DNA of 7,109 bases from Candidatus Rokuibacteriota bacterium (GTDB lineage: Bacteria > Methylomirabilota > Methylomirabilia > Rokubacteriales > CSP1-6): positions 1 through 7,109 of the forward strand of contig QHRT01000175.1 of the NCBI GenBank assembly GCA_003220195.1. Reading direction: 5' to 3'. Below the pieces are notes generated by a model that saw nothing but the letters and a program-made list of their open reading frames with translations, was not told the origin of the DNA and did not search any database. Shown here piece by piece: positions 5,532 through 7,109 of this stretch. How positions within the stretch are numbered: position 1 is the first letter of the stretch; every line of letters begins with the position of its first letter. Both the position numbers and the translations under genes were made by a program.

Positions 5532-6713
5532 TCAGTGCACTTCGCGCCCCAGATACTCGACTGCCGCCTGCACGCCGCCCGCGCCGTGCGGGATGTCGAG
5601 CGCCACCAGGCCCATCTCGATGGCGCCGAGCGTGCCGAACATCATCGGCGCGTTGATGTGACCCATGTGCGCGATGCGGAACGCGCGGCCGGTGAGATCG
5701 CCGATGCCCAGGCCGAGGACCACGCCGCACTTGTGACGGAGGTAGTCGAGCAGCGGCTGCGGATTGCGATCCGGCGTCAGCACGTTCGTCACCGAGTTCG
5801 CGCGCTCCTCGGGACGGATGATGTTGAAGGCGAGCGCCCCGGCCTCGGCCCATCGCGCGACGGCGCGCCGCGTGGCCTCCGCGAGCAGCGCGTGGCGCCG
5901 GGCGGCGTGCTCGAGTCCCTCCTCCATCAGGATGTCGAGCGCCTTGCGCAATCCGAACAGCAGATGCTCGGGAGGCGTGCCGCCGTATTTCTGGTAGTGC
6001 GCTTCGCCGTCGCGGAACGTCCAGTCCCAATAGCGCGTGCGGAGATCGGCCTTCTGGTGCGCGGCGCGCGCTCGCGCATTCGCGGCGACGAAGGCCAGGC
6101 CCGGCGGCGTCATGAGCCCCTTCTGCGAGCCCGCCATCGCGACGTCGACACCCCACGCGTCCATCTCGAACGGCATGCAGCCGAGCGACGCCACGCAGTC
6201 GACCATCAGGAGCGCCGGGTGCTTTACGCTGTCGATCGCTCGGCGAATGGCCGCGATGTCGTTGACCACGCTCGACGCGGTGTCGATCTGCACGACGAGG
6301 ATCGCCTTGATCTCGTGCGTCGTGTCGGCGGCCAGACGCTGTGCGACGGCGGCCGGATCGACGGCCCGTCGGCTGTCGCCCTTGAGCACGTCGATCTTCA
6401 CGCCCATGATTCGCCCCATCTCGCCCCAGCCGAGGGCGAAGAGCCCGCTTTCCAGCACGAGCACGGTCTCGCCGCGCGACAGCACGTTGCTCAGCGCCGC
6501 CTCCCAGCCGCCGTGACCGTTGGCGGCGTAGATGTAGGCGCGGCCCGACGTCCGGAAGATCTTCGGCAGGTCTTCGAGCAGCGTGCGCGTGACGCCGAGC
6601 ATGTCGCCCGAGTAGATGTCAATCGCCGGCCGGTGCATGGCGGCGAGCACCGCGTCCGGAATGTTGGTGGGGCCGGGAATGCTCAGGAAGCCTCGTCCGT
6701 TGGCGACTGTCAT
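5532..6713 (-). CDS. Class V PLP aminotransferase (serine/alanine-glyoxylate aminotransferase family)
   Basis: A 393-aa PLP-dependent enzyme predicted to transfer the amino group of serine or alanine to glyoxylate, giving glycine; purine-catabolic members of the family (PucG-like) are an alternative. The N-terminus SIPGPTNIPDAVLAAMHRPA (11-30) is typical of the family. NGHGGWEAAL (65-74) is the phosphate-binding loop, D172 in MVDCVASLG contacts the PLP ring nitrogen, and K198 in AGSQKGLMTPPG forms the internal aldimine. YGGTPPEHLLFGLRKALD (243-260) is the usual subunit-contact loop, and R346 in FRIAHMGHIN is the substrate-carboxylate Arg. Length is normal. A GGAGGAG ribosome site lies about 10 nt before ATG 6713. 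It is the first gene of a likely operon with the methyltransferase and is divergent from the LLM oxidoreductase gene. Whether it serves a serine cycle or photorespiration-like glyoxylate removal cannot be told here. Confidence 0.93.
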   Translation of the reverse strand: MTVANGRGFLSIPGPTNIPDAVLAAMHRPAIDIYSGDMLGVTRTLLEDLPKIFRTSGRAYIYAANGHGGWEAALSNVLSRGETVLVLESGLFALGWGEMGRIMGVKIDVLKGDSRRAVDPAAVAQRLAADTTHEIKAILVVQIDTASSVVNDIAAIRRAIDSVKHPALLMVDCVASLGCMPFEMDAWGVDVAMAGSQKGLMTPPGLAFVAANARARAAHQKADLRTRYWDWTFRDGEAHYQKYGGTPPEHLLFGLRKALDILMEEGLEHAARRHALLAEATRRAVARWAEAGALAFNIIRPEERANSVTNVLTPDRNPQPLLDYLRHKCGVVLGLGIGDLTGRAFRIAHMGHINAPMMFGTLGAIEMGLVALDIPHGAGGVQAAVEYLGREVH

Positions 6714-6761
6714 GATCTCGCGTCTCCTCCGGCGATCCCCGTTCGAGGCTCGCGTCTGGCC

Positions 6762-6769
6762 AGTATAAT
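6762..6769. promoter_or_regulatory. Overlapping back-to-back -10 hexamers in the divergent promoter region
   Basis: A perfect plus-strand TATAAT (6764-6769) overlaps a minus-strand TATACT (6767-6762), in the middle of the 94-bp gap between the divergent aminotransferase and LLM genes. Plus-strand transcription would start near 6776, about 20 nt before the GGAGGAGG ribosome site of the LLM gene. Minus-strand transcription would start near 6755. The -35 regions are poor on both sides (GTTCGA around 6741-6746 for plus; CCGTTT around 6790-6785 for minus), which may mean activator dependence. Confidence 0.45.
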
Positions 6770-6807
6770 CGGCATCGCCGCTTCAAACGGTGGTGGAGGA
6801 GGCTCCC

Positions 6808-7109
6808 ATGCACGTCGGCCTGGTGATGGAATGTGATCATCGCGAGGGAAGGACCCAGGAAGAGGCGTTCGCGGAAGCGATGGCCGTCGCCGAGATCGCC
6901 GAGACCCAGGGGCTCGACGGCGTCTGGCTGGCGGAACGACATTTCGCGATCCGTCGGCGGCCGACCGATCCGATGGGCGCGGGCATCCCATCGATCGCGT
7001 CCGTGCCGCTGGTGCTCGCGGCGGCCATCGCCGCCCGCACGACGCGCGTGCGCATCGGGACCGGCGTGAGCGTGCTCCCCCTCTGTCATCCGATCCGCAC
7101 CGCCGAGGA
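6808..7109 (+). CDS. LLM-class flavin-dependent oxidoreductase (bacterial luciferase-like), 5' part
   Basis: The first 100 codons of a luciferase-like monooxygenase, continuing beyond the right edge. These are F420- or FMN-dependent TIM-barrel enzymes. MHVGLVMECDHREG is strand 1. EAFAEAMAVAEIAETQGLDG leads into VWLAERHF (39-46), the hallmark segment of the family. SIASVPLVLAAAIAARTTRVRIGTG and VSVLPLCHPIR (87-97) make up the next helix and strand. Cofactor and substrate cannot be assigned from this part; a full-length enzyme would be about 320-380 aa. The start is clear: GGAGGAGG (6795-6802) sits 5 nt before ATG 6808. It is transcribed divergently from the aminotransferase gene, with overlapping -10 elements between them. 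Confidence 0.9.
   Translation, partial: MHVGLVMECDHREGRTQEEAFAEAMAVAEIAETQGLDGVWLAERHFAIRRRPTDPMGAGIPSIASVPLVLAAAIAARTTRVRIGTGVSVLPLCHPIRTAE

Noticed and set aside
4681..6156. 491-codon minus-strand frame across the methyltransferase and aminotransferase
   Set aside because: Arg/Ala/Gly-rich and motif-free; it overlaps two well-supported genes on the same strand in another frame.
5535..6836. 433-codon plus-strand frame opposite the aminotransferase
   Set aside because: Antisense shadow rich in Arg, His, Val and Asp, with no family resemblance; it also runs over the divergent promoter.
1..7109. CRISPR array, tRNA or rRNA genes, insertion-sequence ends
   Set aside because: No regularly spaced repeats, cloverleaf-like sequence, rRNA core motif or transposase was seen.

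Overview
This is a GC-rich, gene-dense bacterial chromosome segment. Nothing in it fixes the taxon. The mix of an ACMSD-like amidohydrolase, a luciferase-like (LLM) oxidoreductase, a DinB-fold protein and a serine/alanine-glyoxylate-type aminotransferase is what I would expect from an uncultivated soil or subsurface lineage such as Methylomirabilota/Rokubacteria, or a deltaproteobacterial or acidobacterial relative. That placement is inference only.

Left part (1-1475, minus strand): a complete integron-type tyrosine recombinase (IntI family) has all six catalytic residues and the IntI-specific insert. Its 3' end points toward a 239-bp non-coding tract (160-398) that contains three stem-loops. 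One of these (198-230) is flanked by inverted copies matching the IntI core-site consensus (RYYYAAC ... GTTRRRY). Just beyond it, in the same orientation as the integrase, a small unrecognised ORF with a good Shine-Dalgarno sequence runs off the left edge. This resembles an inverted ('reverse') integron, with the recombination site at the 3' side of intI and a first cassette beyond it. No full-length attC is visible, so the alternatives are an orphan IntI or a relic.

Middle part (1675-4036, plus strand): three closely spaced co-directional genes, probably one operon. They encode an ACMSD-like amidohydrolase (strong RBS), a DinB-superfamily protein 27 bp later, and a secreted protein of unknown function 10 bp after that. 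A convergent junction with a strong GC hairpin follows.

Right part (4082-7109): on the minus strand, an exported NTF2/SnoaL-like protein has its own promoter candidate. Behind it lies a two-gene unit, a class V aminotransferase followed by a SAM-dependent methyltransferase 36 bp downstream. A 94-bp divergent intergenic region with overlapping back-to-back -10 hexamers separates this unit from a plus-strand LLM-class flavin-dependent oxidoreductase that is cut by the right edge.

The catabolic and biosynthetic genes look like ordinary housekeeping or secondary metabolism. The integrase and its structured 3' flank are the part most worth a second look. No rRNA, tRNA, CRISPR array or insertion sequence was seen.
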